Positions 35,312 through 43,435 are shown, counted from the first letter of the stretch. The stretch is DNA of 64,000 bases from Methylobacillus methanolivorans (GCF_020531845.1 NZ_JAJAVF010000002.1:655543-719542); one strand, 5' to 3'. Made by a program: numbers and translations. Notes: generated from the letters alone by a model not told the origin.

Positions 35312-36286
35312 TCAGGCCACCTTTTGGCGGTAGGCGTCGAGCTCGTGGACCAGGATGGTCCTGACGCGCTGGGTCAGGTTCATGACGTTGCATGGTGAGC
35401 TGATGTCCACGCCGTATTCCAGGAGCGCAGCGCGAACCCGGTAATAGGCGCTCTTGCTCATGTAGGTCTTGGGGTCTACGCCATCGCGCCACATGATGGC
35501 GTGTTGGCGGAGGCGGGTAGGGATGTCAGTCCAGGTCTCGACGGTGGCGTTTTCCGCGAATGCCTGGCTTGCGAACTTGCCATAGACGATTTTTTCCATG
35601 TCGTTCTTCCAGTTGATCAGTTTGTTGAGGCCTTTTTGTCTGAGGTACTCGCTGCCTAACTGCACCTCGAAGCGGGCAGTAGTGGCCTTGGGGTGGGGCG
35701 TGCGCAGCCCTCCGAGTTCGGCGAGCTTGTCGTAGAGCTTGGCTTTCCAGTACTGGCCGCGCTTGGTGTCATAGCCCCAGGTCGGGCCGTACTTGCCTAT
35801 GCGGGCGACACGTTGGCCGATGCGACGGGAGGCCAGTTGGTTGGAGAGTTGCAGGTATTCGTCGGTGTGGAAGTTGGCGGCGAGGTCAACGCGGGTGAGG
35901 TAGGTGCCGTATTCGCCGATGGTGCCATCACGGACGGTGGTGCCGAGGAAACGCAGGTCTGCGCCGGGCAGGAATGCGCGGATGAAGGTGGCTGCCTTGT
36001 CGAAGCATTGTTGCAGGGTGTGGCCTTGCAGGTTGTTGGCTTCGCGGAATCGGCCGATGTTGCCCTGGAACCAGATGTGCTTGCCATCGCATTTGATGCG
36101 GATGGAGGTGTCGGAGCTGGAGCACTTGATCTGTTCCCATTGCTGGATTTCGTTTTCGATGACGCCATTGCGGTCGATTTTGAGTATTTTGCCTGCTTCC
36201 AGGACAGGGTTTTCCGTGTAGGGCTGGAAGTCATGACGGAATGAAAGCCAGTCGCAAATGACGCTGTTGAATTTCATGTCGTGCAT
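35312..36286 (-). CDS. phage replication initiation protein (gene II/X family), prophage A
   Basis: This 324-residue protein belongs to the filamentous phage replication-initiator family. CDWLSFRHDF at the start, IRIKCDGKHIWFQGNIGRF, LTRVDLAANFH and RFEVQLGSEYLRQKGL are shared with the prophage C protein. It nicks the plus strand to start rolling-circle replication. I start it at MHDMKFN, which follows GGGGAGA. Confidence 0.88.
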   Translation of the reverse strand: MHDMKFNSVICDWLSFRHDFQPYTENPVLEAGKILKIDRNGVIENEIQQWEQIKCSSSDTSIRIKCDGKHIWFQGNIGRFREANNLQGHTLQQCFDKAATFIRAFLPGADLRFLGTTVRDGTIGEYGTYLTRVDLAANFHTDEYLQLSNQLASRRIGQRVARIGKYGPTWGYDTKRGQYWKAKLYDKLAELGGLRTPHPKATTARFEVQLGSEYLRQKGLNKLINWKNDMEKIVYGKFASQAFAENATVETWTDIPTRLRQHAIMWRDGVDPKTYMSKSAYYRVRAALLEYGVDISSPCNVMNLTQRVRTILVHELDAYRQKVA

Positions 36287-36325
36287 GTGTGTTTTTCTCC
36301 CCATTTTTCCCACTTCTGGGAATTA

Positions 36326-36350
36326 CTTGCAGTGGTACTAGCACTGCAAG
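36326..36350 (+). other. perfect hairpin CTTGCAGTG-7-CACTGCAAG with T run
   Basis: It lies between the ssDNA-binding and replication genes of prophage A. With the following TTTTTT it could terminate antisense transcripts on the plus strand, or be the nicking hairpin of the rolling-circle origin; neither is proven. Confidence 0.45.
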
Positions 36351-36394
36351 TTTTTTCCGTTGTACGTTCGTCCAATATTTTGGTGTTTTTTTGA

Positions 36395-36709
36395 CTAGAG
36401 CGTTTCGACGAAAGTCAGGGTGTTGGTGACGTACAAATTGCCGTTGTAGCGACGGCCATATCCGCTGATGACGACCTTGGCGCGGATAACGTCGCCTTCG
36501 CGGCAGAATGGACGCTGGGAGGCGGGCTGCGATATCTGGATGGAGCCGGGCGCGGTGTACTCGTCGCGGGCCTTGAGCTGGACGGTGAAATAGGTCCAGT
36601 CGCTCTCCTGGGGTTGTTCGATGCGCTGCACGCGCCCTTCTACAATCGCTTCCAGGAGGCCGATCTTGCCGGATGGAAGGGGTGAGACGTTGGTTTGTGG
36701 GTCTGCCAT
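36395..36709 (-). CDS. ssDNA-binding protein (pV-like), prophage A
   Basis: This 104-residue, beta-rich protein (WTYFTVQLKARDEY, REGDVIRAKVVISGYGRRYNG) sits directly upstream of rep, where inoviruses carry the protein that coats plus strands before packaging. The family match is by position and fold pattern, so confidence is moderate. It starts opposite the repressor operator. Confidence 0.65.
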   Translation of the reverse strand: MADPQTNVSPLPSGKIGLLEAIVEGRVQRIEQPQESDWTYFTVQLKARDEYTAPGSIQISQPASQRPFCREGDVIRAKVVISGYGRRYNGNLYVTNTLTFVETL

Positions 36710-36723
36710 TTTTCAGTTCCTTA

Positions 36724-36750
36724 GGTAGTTGTACTACCGAGGTTGGTAGT
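36724..36750. promoter_or_regulatory. operator GGTAGT-3-ACTACC plus half-site, prophage A
   Basis: A perfect 6-base palindrome with a third GGTAGT 21 bases on lies between the ssDNA-binding gene and the divergent repressor. This is the expected place for repressor control of the lytic operon. The motif differs from those of prophages B and C. Confidence 0.6.
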
Positions 36751-36832
36751 ATGTGTGCCTTTATACTTACAACCTTGGAATATTGTCAACCTATTTTTCA
36801 GGTGTATGATGCTGACAACCGTAGGAGCAAAA

Positions 36833-37240
36833 ATGAGACAGATTGAATATTTCGATGAATGTAAGAAAAAGCTTGGGATTACAAGCAACTATGCGCTTGC
36901 CAAAGCTTTGGATTTATCGGAATCCCGCGTTAGTGATTATTACAAGGGCCGACACACGCCTGATAATTACGCCTGTTTCAAAATAGCTGAGACGCTAGAA
37001 ATTGATCCTGCTGTAGTGATTGCTGAAATTAGCGCCGAGAATGAAAAGAACGAGAAAAAGCGAGAATTCTTCAAGGTTTTTCGTGGTGCCTGTGGGAAAG
37101 CCGCCGCAGGTATCATCCTGGGTCTGGCCTTAAGTTTTTCCTTGCTGAACGTGCCAGGGGATGGCGCGGTAAATCTTAACGGCAGCCTGGTTGCCGTGAC
37201 GGCAGCAGCCCTTTTTTATTATCGCCGTTACTTCGCATAA
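36833..37240 (+). CDS. membrane-anchored XRE-type repressor, prophage A
   Basis: This 135-residue protein has a helix-turn-helix in the first 60 residues (YALAKALDLSESRVSDYYKGRHTPD). A charged linker and two hydrophobic segments (AAGIILGLALSFSLL, VAVTAAALFYY) follow. The start follows TAGGAG. The last codons and stop (TTCGCATAA) are the XerC arm of dif site 2. It is the probable prophage repressor; a membrane tether is unusual for one. Confidence 0.75.
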   Translation: MRQIEYFDECKKKLGITSNYALAKALDLSESRVSDYYKGRHTPDNYACFKIAETLEIDPAVVIAEISAENEKNEKKREFFKVFRGACGKAAAGIILGLALSFSLLNVPGDGAVNLNGSLVAVTAAALFYYRRYFA

Positions 37241-37257
37241 TGTATATTATGTTAAAT
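37230..37257 (+). other. dif: dif site 2 (complete XerC/XerD site)
   Basis: The left arm (TTCGCATAA), central TGTATA and right arm TTATGTTAAAT match the Escherichia coli dif over the last 24 of 28 positions exactly. It is the best dif in the window and separates prophages A and B. The left arm is inside the A repressor gene, and the right arm ends two bases before the convergent small gene's stop. Confidence 0.92.
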
Positions 37258-37259
37258 CA

Positions 37260-37571
37260 TCAGGTAATGAGATTATCGTCCTGGCTATTAAAATTGAGCC
37301 TCATCTGGGGATTGGGATTGTCAATCACCTCTTGCAGACGCCGGCTGCTAACGATGCTGAGTTCACAGTAATACCTACATATCGCATTCACTAGCTCCAC
37401 CTCATATCCCATTTCCACCAAACGCAGCTTTTCCTTAAAGACATATCTGTAATAACGCCTACGCTTTACCCTTGAGTGTCGCTCGACACGAATCACCCAA
37501 TACAAGTGTCTTAGCTTTGTTGCCCAATCCGGCACATCTACATGCTCCGTCTGTTTTGGTTGATAACTCAT
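37260..37571 (-). CDS. small basic protein of the dif-adjacent family, prophage B
   Basis: This 103-residue protein is rich in Arg/Lys/Tyr (RHSRVKRRRYYRYVFKEK, then RLVEMGYEVELV). The start at MSYQPKQ is supported by the matching MSYTPKK of the pseudogene at 50.28 kb. Function is unknown. Its stop touches dif site 2, tail to tail with the A repressor. In the circular phage the repressor and this gene would converge on the att site. Confidence 0.7.
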   Translation of the reverse strand: MSYQPKQTEHVDVPDWATKLRHLYWVIRVERHSRVKRRRYYRYVFKEKLRLVEMGYEVELVNAICRYYCELSIVSSRRLQEVIDNPNPQMRLNFNSQDDNLIT

Positions 37572-37723
37572 AAAGCGATTTTTCTTGTTATTGATACGTC
37601 CCGGGCAGATTGCGACAGCCGTGATTCGTTGCTCGGTTGCAATGTGTCCGTAATATAAATCTAGCGGACGCGCTTCGCGCCTCCTCGTCATTCTTCCTCG
37701 TCGTTGCCTTGCGCAGCCGATAA

Positions 37724-37756
37724 AAAACCCTTGATAGGATACCTATCGAGGGTTTT
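37724..37756. terminator. bidirectional terminator
   Basis: AAAACCCT-TGATAGG-ATA-CCTATCG-AGGGTTTT, symmetrical with A and T runs. It lies between the intergenic hairpin region and the small gene. Confidence 0.75.
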
Positions 37757-37788
37757 AGTGGTATCGGCTAAAAATGTATCTCTTTCTA

Positions 37789-37912
37789 GTCTACAGGGCG
37801 CGTTAAAACGGTTGGTTTAGTACTGTGATATCAACGCACGCGGAAAAAAGGCTTTAAGCACTGGAAACGCCGCTGGTCTATATGGGGACTTAAAGCAGTC
37901 CCCATACCCCTG
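37789..37912. other. phage intergenic region: putative origin or packaging signal, prophage B
   Basis: It begins GTCTACAGGGCGCG and ends with a perfect hairpin, TATGGGGAC-8-GTCCCCATA, followed by CCCCTGC. The same start, end, hairpin position and loop (TTAAAGCA) recur in prophage C and in remnant D. Such a conserved non-coding hairpin fits the replication origin or packaging signal of a filamentous phage. Confidence 0.6.
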
Positions 37913-37917
37913 CAAAT

Positions 37918-38694
37918 TTAACCACTAATGAAATCTCGTATCTTTCTCCAGCTTTTAATTAATGCAACGCCAGGCAGTTGAGCTACTAACCCATAAGAAA
38001 ATGAAATTAAGCCAATTAAAAAATGAGAATCTATAGAGGTAACAAAAGGTAAAAGTATTAAACCTGACAAACACCCCATCATCCCTGCATGATTAGTTGG
38101 AATTCCCAAAATCGTAGCTGAAGGTTCCTTGTATTCAAGCCGAACACCTTTTGCGTTGATAGACATGTATATATAAGGATGACCTACGTGATCATTATTT
38201 GTAGAGTTTAAATAACCAAATTTAATTGTCTGCCCACGGTTAATAACAGGTATTAAATAACACCTTTGAGATCTGTACGTTTGAATTTGATAGTCAGTAG
38301 GTGGCTCACCCTTATCCAAAGACAATAACTCTTTAAACTCTTGAGTATATTGAACAATATCAGGAGTGTTTTGGATATGTGTCTGCTCGGAAAATAGTTT
38401 AGTTGTATTGGTATAAATTTTTACAGTTATATTTTCATAATCTTTGGCACTGCGATTTGTTAACTCAAGAGTAGATAAATATAAATTAGGTACAGCGTTA
38501 CCATTAAAAGTTACCAGAACTTCACCAAAAACAGTGTCATTCGCACTCATCCCAACCGTATTATGAGTTGTGTAATACGTAAATAAACCACGCCGATTTA
38601 AAATAACTTGAAGAAACCAAGATAATACCGCCCCTACAATTAAACTTATGAAGCTGGCATATATCGGATCTTTTAATATTGAATAAAACTCCAT
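37918..38694 (-). CDS. hypothetical membrane protein, prophage B cargo
   Basis: This 258-residue protein has an N-terminal helix (SFISLIVGAVLSWFLQVIL), a long beta-rich soluble middle, and two C-terminal helices (residues about 205-245). I do not recognise it. It is more AT-rich than the phage core. Its place between the intergenic region and zot matches the cargo slot of remnant D. A superinfection-exclusion role is possible but unsupported by any motif. Confidence 0.6.
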   Translation of the reverse strand: MEFYSILKDPIYASFISLIVGAVLSWFLQVILNRRGLFTYYTTHNTVGMSANDTVFGEVLVTFNGNAVPNLYLSTLELTNRSAKDYENITVKIYTNTTKLFSEQTHIQNTPDIVQYTQEFKELLSLDKGEPPTDYQIQTYRSQRCYLIPVINRGQTIKFGYLNSTNNDHVGHPYIYMSINAKGVRLEYKEPSATILGIPTNHAGMMGCLSGLILLPFVTSIDSHFLIGLISFSYGLVAQLPGVALIKSWRKIRDFISG

Positions 38695-38755
38695 TTAACA
38701 CTCCCCGCTAATTATTATGATGAATAATTTTTGCAGGTATATCTTACACTTTAAT

Positions 38756-39799
38756 CTAGATAGACTCTCCATTCTCTTTATCTTTGATAGATGCTTGGAC
38801 AGGCATCCCTCGACCAGCCCAACGGTGTTCGATACCTGATCTGCAAGCAGTTTCAGGCACATCCAGACGTTCGCCTTCATCGCCATAGCAACGGCATTCA
38901 CCTTTGAAATCAACGCAGGCCGCAATAGCAGGCCATGCAACAGACGAATCAACCAAACGTAGAGATTTGGTGATCACAACAGGTTCTGACGGTTGGACGC
39001 CCTCTTGTTCTTGAAGCTTAGCTTTCTCAGCCTCGACTTGTTCCGGTGACATAGCAGTCACGGTTTGGGTAATGGCTGGGATTAGTTGGTCCTGGACGAT
39101 TTCCGCGGATTCTTTTTCCTTGAATATGCCCATTTTTCCCATGACGCGATTCACAGACAGGTAGCCCATGATCGGGATGATGATCAGCATGGCAATAAAC
39201 ACCTTAAACATCATCGGTGTCTTGTGCTTGATCTTGGTATGGATGCTGGCAGATTCGTAGAGCGGGAATACATCTTTTGGGATGGTGTACCGGGTAATCA
39301 CTGCAGTGGATATGGCTGACTTGGTGGACGGGTTTTCCTGCCATTCTGGCCACTCATTCAATGTGCGACCATTCCACGTGCTACGTATATGAATATGCTT
39401 GGTGACCAGCGCCCTAACGGTCTTATGAATCAAATGCGGGTATTGCGTCATGATGACGAAATCAAGGCCGTGATGGCGATGTTCACATAGATATTCTATG
39501 TATTGCTCCATCGTGGTCCCGCCGGGCTTCCAGCTTTTCTGCACCTCATCGACCACGATCAATGAGCCCTCTTGGAAATTCTTCAATAATTGAACTTCAT
39601 CCTCATCATCGGGGTTTTTCTTGGGTTCCAGCTCATGCCAGCGCTCGAGGTCTTTACGGCTGATCTGGATAGCGGGTAATGTCAGCTTGGGTATACCGCA
39701 GTAGTAAACCACCCTCTTTTCCACTTCTGGCCTGATGTAGTGCCACACCACATGCGAGGTTTTACCGTTGCCGGGCTGGCCTGTAATCAGGGTAATCAT
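38756..39799 (-). CDS. zot: Zot-domain morphogenesis ATPase (pI-like), prophage B
   Basis: This 347-residue protein has Walker A GQPGNGKTSHVV, Walker B SLIVVDEVQKSW and a DFVIMTQYPHL motif. A membrane helix lies near residue 200 (MLIIIPIMGYLSV). The C-terminal periplasmic domain has a Cys-containing CVDFKGECRCYGDEG segment also found in prophage C (CVDFRGQCKCYTQQG). It overlaps the minor coat gene by four bases. Confidence 0.93.
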   Translation of the reverse strand: MITLITGQPGNGKTSHVVWHYIRPEVEKRVVYYCGIPKLTLPAIQISRKDLERWHELEPKKNPDDEDEVQLLKNFQEGSLIVVDEVQKSWKPGGTTMEQYIEYLCEHRHHGLDFVIMTQYPHLIHKTVRALVTKHIHIRSTWNGRTLNEWPEWQENPSTKSAISTAVITRYTIPKDVFPLYESASIHTKIKHKTPMMFKVFIAMLIIIPIMGYLSVNRVMGKMGIFKEKESAEIVQDQLIPAITQTVTAMSPEQVEAEKAKLQEQEGVQPSEPVVITKSLRLVDSSVAWPAIAACVDFKGECRCYGDEGERLDVPETACRSGIEHRWAGRGMPVQASIKDKENGESI

Positions 39800-40077
39800 T
39801 TAGGAATCACCCCCATCTTGGACATGCTCAACAGAGTAACGCGAAAGGCCAGAGCGCCAGCGATCATACCCATGGCCTCCCCTACTCCACCAAGCCCAAC
39901 AAAGGCAGCAATATAGCCACCCAGCCCAGCATAGGCATTTTGCGCATAGGAAATAGCGGTTTGCATGGCAGTGGCTACCCCTGCATAGGAAATCACACCA
40001 ACACCAATGGCTGACAACATGCGCTTGGCAATGGCCCCGGCGGAATTGGTGAAGAACGTACCTAATAGGAATTTCAT
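39796..40077 (-). CDS. minor coat protein (pVI-like), prophage B
   Basis: This 93-residue protein has three hydrophobic segments and starts at MKFLLGTFF, overlapping the pIII stop (ATGA). A longer frame upstream lies inside pIII and is rejected. Position and layout match prophages A and C. Confidence 0.8.
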   Translation of the reverse strand: MKFLLGTFFTNSAGAIAKRMLSAIGVGVISYAGVATAMQTAISYAQNAYAGLGGYIAAFVGLGGVGEAMGMIAGALAFRVTLLSMSKMGVIPK

Positions 40078-41381
40078 TCTTTCACAGCCCCCACGATGAT
40101 AAATGCCGAAGCTAGCGCGGCAATAATGAGAACTACAGGACGTAGCATAGTCAGTCCATCGCAAACGGTATGCACCGGAATAACGAGAGATTTACCAAGC
40201 ACAGATACCGCAGGATCACCGGGACAAGAGCCGCCTCCCCATGAGTCATAAGTGAAGGTGTCAGGGACTTCATACGTCTCTAAATCCGTGTCTTGGACAT
40301 TGTCGGTTTCAATATCCTCGGGGTCTTTATCGGTCTGATCTTCATTATTTGGCAACGTGGTCTCGGAAACGGTCGTTGTCGTCGTGTTGTTGGTAATGTT
40401 CGTTTCAGTAACAGTGGTAGTTTCAGTCACGTTAACGGTAGTAGGACCAGACGGTGTGATCGTGACTGTTGTGTCCGTGGTTTTAGTGCCTATGGGCTCA
40501 CCCGTACCATTCCTAATAGTTTCAGTAGTGGAGCCAGCCGGGCCGGGAACGGTTTTAGGATCAATGGTCGGCGTATCAACAGGGACAGGCTCACCGCCAT
40601 CCAGAATGTCGGGTATTAAACCGGGATCATGAAGGCCCGGATTATCAGGAACAGTATCCCAATCGCCGGGCACAACAGGCCGATATTTAGGACCATCATC
40701 AGTTTTACGACAAACAGTACCATCAAGCCAATATCCAGATGCACATCCGGTGGTTCTTGCAATATTTTGGACAATGGTTGATGGATTGCTTTGATAAGCA
40801 CAACCACCATAACCAAAAGCGCCACCTGGCCTAAAAACATATCCACCAGTGGCGACAGGCGGCGGGTAATTAGCTTCAGCATACTTGCAAACCAACTCAG
40901 GTGTAGGCTGCAGCCTACTTGGTTGTTGCATTTCAGTATTACAACACCAATAGCCATAAGGGGGCGTTTCACTAGGATAATCTGGATCGGGTTCTTCGAC
41001 TTTTTCCCAAGTATTAGAACCGTCACGGGCAGGGCAAATGGTTTCCAGACTGCATAACGCATCAGCGATTGTGAAAGCAACACCCACAGGGCCAAGACGC
41101 TTAGCCAGATTAACAATCGGGCCACCTAGCTTATTCAGACTAACAGGAGTTTTCTGATTGATAGTGACAGGTAGGCGACCCTTGCTTGTGGGGACGTTAA
41201 TATCTCGCGGATTGTTTTCCATACCGGGCCAAGCCACGCGAGGAGATTCACGCTCATTGCCGGGGAAATACCAAAGTTGATCACCCACGGGCCGGATATA
41301 TTGCGGCGTGCCAATTTCAATAGTGGCAGCTTGAGCATTTGCCCCGATCAGGAGCAAGGGAATCAGGGCTAGGAATTTCAT
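40074..41381 (-). CDS. TspB/pIII-like attachment protein, prophage B
   Basis: This 435-residue protein has a signal peptide (MKFLALIPLLLIGANAQA) and an N-terminal domain unrelated to those of A and C. A Cys-rich region (CNTE, CKYAE, GCAY) is followed by a long Thr-rich stretch (TTTVTETNITNNTTTTT) and a C-terminal membrane helix. The layout is that of a pIII/TspB adhesin with a different receptor-binding domain, so its receptor probably differs. Confidence 0.78.
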   Translation of the reverse strand: MKFLALIPLLLIGANAQAATIEIGTPQYIRPVGDQLWYFPGNERESPRVAWPGMENNPRDINVPTSKGRLPVTINQKTPVSLNKLGGPIVNLAKRLGPVGVAFTIADALCSLETICPARDGSNTWEKVEEPDPDYPSETPPYGYWCCNTEMQQPSRLQPTPELVCKYAEANYPPPVATGGYVFRPGGAFGYGGCAYQSNPSTIVQNIARTTGCASGYWLDGTVCRKTDDGPKYRPVVPGDWDTVPDNPGLHDPGLIPDILDGGEPVPVDTPTIDPKTVPGPAGSTTETIRNGTGEPIGTKTTDTTVTITPSGPTTVNVTETTTVTETNITNNTTTTTVSETTLPNNEDQTDKDPEDIETDNVQDTDLETYEVPDTFTYDSWGGGSCPGDPAVSVLGKSLVIPVHTVCDGLTMLRPVVLIIAALASAFIIVGAVKE

Positions 41382-41449
41382 CTTGTCAGTACCATGGCGG
41401 CGATAATGAGGGTAGCAACGATGGCTTGTGCGTATAGGTCAATAGGCAT
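41378..41449 (-). CDS. 23-residue hydrophobic peptide upstream of pIII, prophage B
   Basis: This single-helix frame begins MPIDLYAQAIVATL. Its ATG overlaps the upstream stop (TAATG) and its own stop overlaps the pIII start (ATGA). Such tight coupling on both sides argues that it is translated. It is the equivalent of the 24- and 20-residue peptides in A and C. Confidence 0.65.
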   Translation of the reverse strand: MPIDLYAQAIVATLIIAAMVLTR

Positions 41450-41742
41450 TATTTGATTGGCCTCTTGAGGATAGACATGCACCAAGCAGCAATGATGACG
41501 CCTACACACAACCAAGCCAGTTGCATGGCATCGGCATATTGCGGGACACATTCAATCAGAGGCGGGGTTACGTCGATCTGGCGACTAAATGCACCATCGC
41601 TTGTGATGATGGAATAGCCGGTTTGCGTGGGTGTGCAGGTGATGGCCTTGCCATCGTTGGTGCTAACAGGACATGAAGCAGCCATATGTTGATATAGCTG
41701 CTCCACTTCTCCAAAACACAGATTGTGATGGAGGTATGCCAT
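41449..41742 (-). CDS. structural-type small membrane protein, prophage B
   Basis: This 97-residue protein has four cysteines in the N-terminal part and a C-terminal helix (LAWLCVGVIIAAWCMSI) with a basic tail, KRPIK. The same RRPIK-like tail ends the major coat protein next to it. It is positionally equivalent to the 114- and 80-residue proteins. Role unknown. Confidence 0.6.
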   Translation of the reverse strand: MAYLHHNLCFGEVEQLYQHMAASCPVSTNDGKAITCTPTQTGYSIITSDGAFSRQIDVTPPLIECVPQYADAMQLAWLCVGVIIAAWCMSILKRPIK

Positions 41743-41943
41743 TTACTTGATTGGACGACGCATCCAAGCGAAGGCAGCAATACCGACCACAACCGCCAGA
41801 ATCAAACCACCAATAGTGCCGACATCTTCAACGGCGGTTGTAATGGTGCTGGTCACAGAAGCCGGGACTTCTGCCATTGCTTGCATGGAAGTGAAGCCAA
41901 TCAAGGCCAAGAAGGTTGCAAATAGTGCTTTCAATGCTTTCAT
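41743..41943 (-). CDS. major coat protein (pVIII-like), prophage B
   Basis: This 66-residue protein has a signal peptide cleaved near MAE, an acidic segment (SVTSTITTAVEDVG), a helix (LILAVVVGIAAFAW) and a basic MRRPIK tail. It is the standard pVIII layout. An AAGGAG ribosome site precedes it. Confidence 0.88.
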   Translation of the reverse strand: MKALKALFATFLALIGFTSMQAMAEVPASVTSTITTAVEDVGTIGGLILAVVVGIAAFAWMRRPIK

Positions 41944-41964
41944 TTTGAATACTCCTTGTGAATG

Positions 41965-41979
41965 CCAGTGTGCGACTGG
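41965..41979 (-). promoter_or_regulatory. conserved hairpin before the major coat gene, prophage B
   Basis: CCAGT-5-ACTGG sits in the same place and almost the same sequence as the hairpin before the prophage A coat gene. Confidence 0.5.
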
Positions 41980-41991
41980 TGGCGCTCTCCC

Positions 41992-42117
41992 CTACTCGGG
42001 TTGATCGGTAAAAATCTGGCTTAAAATTGCTACCAAAACGACTAAACAAAATGTCCAAAGACAGAAGAAAAACACTATCTCAGGCATGCCTAATTCAAAA
42101 TCAGGGGCGGGAATCAT
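41992..42117 (-). CDS. 41-residue membrane peptide, prophage B
   Basis: This frame begins MIPAPDFELGMPEIVF, has one long helix and ends FTDQPE. Its ATG overlaps the stop of the 26-residue peptide (ATGA), indicating coupling. No counterpart is obvious in A. It is a possible virion or assembly protein. Confidence 0.5.
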   Translation of the reverse strand: MIPAPDFELGMPEIVFFFCLWTFCLVVLVAILSQIFTDQPE

Positions 42118-42194
42118 GCGGCCCCTAATACCAGCAATCCGCCAATGACAAGGCCAATAGCCAGAGACGAGATATTGATAATCAGCCTTTTCAT
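42114..42194 (-). CDS. 26-residue membrane peptide, prophage B
   Basis: This single helix (SLAIGLVIGGLLVL) resembles the helix of the 53-residue peptide in A (NLAALVIGLLIGGALAF). Its ATG overlaps the rep stop. The shared sequence and position support a real gene. Confidence 0.6.
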   Translation of the reverse strand: MKRLIINISSLAIGLVIGGLLVLGAA

Positions 42195-43087
42195 ATGAAG
42201 CCCCTTAAAATCAATACGTCTGTTTCGCGATTCCAGAGCTGGTAATCGTCGACACGAATTCCCATCAAGTCAGCAATTCCAACAACTTGCTGCATTGCTT
42301 TTAAGAAGGTGCCTTCTTTATGGATGGCTGCAAATGCGCCAAGGTACTGTCGAGTGATCTTTGGTGCTGGAATGCCTCTACTTGCCTTGTAACGACGCTG
42401 ACCTAGCTGATCATCGTGTTCAAAAGTCTTAGCAATATATTTAGAGAGATAAGCCGCAAGCTGGAATGCTGTATAAACAGGCGTATTACCAGACCAGCGC
42501 TTTTTCTGGAAACGTAGGTCAACTTGCCCTTTTGTATTCGCCCCGGTATCAGTGGCATTTCCGCCAATCGCTTCATACCAGCAGGCGCGAAGATAAGGTA
42601 AATCTTGAAAACCAACGCAGGCCACATGCATATGTAGCGCCCCACGCTCTTGATATTCTTTGACGGCAACATAAAGCCAATTGGGATATTTGCGTCTTAC
42701 CAGACGAATAAATCTAGTAAAGTCAGCATTGAGTACGTCTGTATCTTCAACATTTTCACGGTATGTGAGTGTGAGCAGGTGATCAGCTCCAATTGACTGT
42801 ATTAGCTCCCTCACCTTCTTTTTGGCACGTCTAGCAGCACGTAGACGGTTTTCTGCATCTTTGGCGGCTTGCTCTTCTTCGGTCAATTCTGGCTTGTATG
42901 GCACACCACGGAGGCCGTCAGAACGGGCTTTCCGGAGTTCTTCCATAAAGTTGACCTTACGCATGACCATATCAATGATGCCAGTGGCATATTCCTTAAT
43001 AGTGAGCTGATAATCAGGACAGCCCAAATCCTCATATGTTGGATAATCAGTTTCAAAAACAATGTCTTGTGATAAACTTAGTTCCAT
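42191..43087 (-). CDS. HUH rolling-circle replication protein, prophage B
   Basis: This 298-residue protein carries the HUH metal motif in RGALHMHVAC (about residues 149-157) and a tyrosine motif, YLSKYIAK (about 213-220), in the order of rolling-circle initiators. HLLTLTYRENV is the likely motif I. It is unrelated in sequence to the gene II-type proteins of A and C although it occupies the same slot. It nicks the origin and relegates the displaced strand (family knowledge). Confidence 0.85.
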   Translation of the reverse strand: MELSLSQDIVFETDYPTYEDLGCPDYQLTIKEYATGIIDMVMRKVNFMEELRKARSDGLRGVPYKPELTEEEQAAKDAENRLRAARRAKKKVRELIQSIGADHLLTLTYRENVEDTDVLNADFTRFIRLVRRKYPNWLYVAVKEYQERGALHMHVACVGFQDLPYLRACWYEAIGGNATDTGANTKGQVDLRFQKKRWSGNTPVYTAFQLAAYLSKYIAKTFEHDDQLGQRRYKASRGIPAPKITRQYLGAFAAIHKEGTFLKAMQQVVGIADLMGIRVDDYQLWNRETDVLILRGFI

Positions 43088-43121
43088 GTTTAGCGAACCT
43101 CAGATTCGTTAAATTAGAAAC

Positions 43122-43154
43122 CCCGGAAGGTTTGCCGACTTTCCGGGGTTTTGT
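43122..43154 (+). terminator. hairpin between ssDNA-binding and rep genes, prophage B
   Basis: AACCCCGGAA...TTTCCGGGGTT followed by a run of T on the plus strand. Like the prophage A hairpin in the same slot, it faces against the operon and may be an antisense terminator or attenuator. Confidence 0.55.
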
Positions 43155-43159
43155 TTTTT

Positions 43160-43435
43160 TTAAGCTTGCGCCCTTTGGGCTGGGGTTACTGCTTTCAGAT
43201 TGCTCAAAGCGAATTCAACAGCGCCACGATCAGCAGCGCGAGGAGCCAACTCCCCCATATACATACCAGGCTGCAAAGCCTCTAGAGCTTCTTTTTCGCC
43301 ATATACAGAATGATTGCCTGCGATTTGATCAACGAAGACTTGCAAAATGCGGCGGTTCCACGGTTGACCACTACGATTTTGACCAGAGGTAATTTCACCA
43401 ACAGCAAGAACTTGCAATTTCACTTGAGTAGCCAT
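43160..43435 (-). CDS. putative ssDNA-binding protein (pV slot), prophage B
   Basis: This 91-residue protein (VKLQVLAVGEITSGQNRSG, ILQVFVDQIAG) sits directly upstream of rep. It does not resemble the A or C protein, so the replication and ssDNA-binding genes appear to have been exchanged together. Assignment is by position and size. Confidence 0.55.
   Translation of the reverse strand: MATQVKLQVLAVGEITSGQNRSGQPWNRRILQVFVDQIAGNHSVYGEKEALEALQPGMYMGELAPRAADRGAVEFALSNLKAVTPAQRAQA

Larger units (their letters stand above)
28595..37240 (-). mobile_element. inovirus prophage A (8.6 kb) with cargo genes
   Basis: The unit spans dif-like site 1 to dif site 2. From left to right it holds a cargo block and a filamentous phage core on the minus strand (Zot, minor coat, pIII, small proteins, major coat, replication protein, ssDNA-binding protein) and a plus-strand repressor ending in the att site. 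All core genes expected of an inovirus are intact, so the prophage could be functional. Confidence 0.85.

Noticed and set aside
35184..35492. 102-codon minus-strand frame overlapping the 3' end of rep A
   Set aside because: Arg/Pro-rich shadow frame; the coupled 53-residue membrane peptide in another frame explains the region better.
35693..36244. 183-codon plus-strand open frame opposite the prophage A replication gene
   Set aside because: It is antisense to a clearly conserved gene, has low-complexity acidic/valine content and no ribosome site; GC-rich coding often leaves such frames open.
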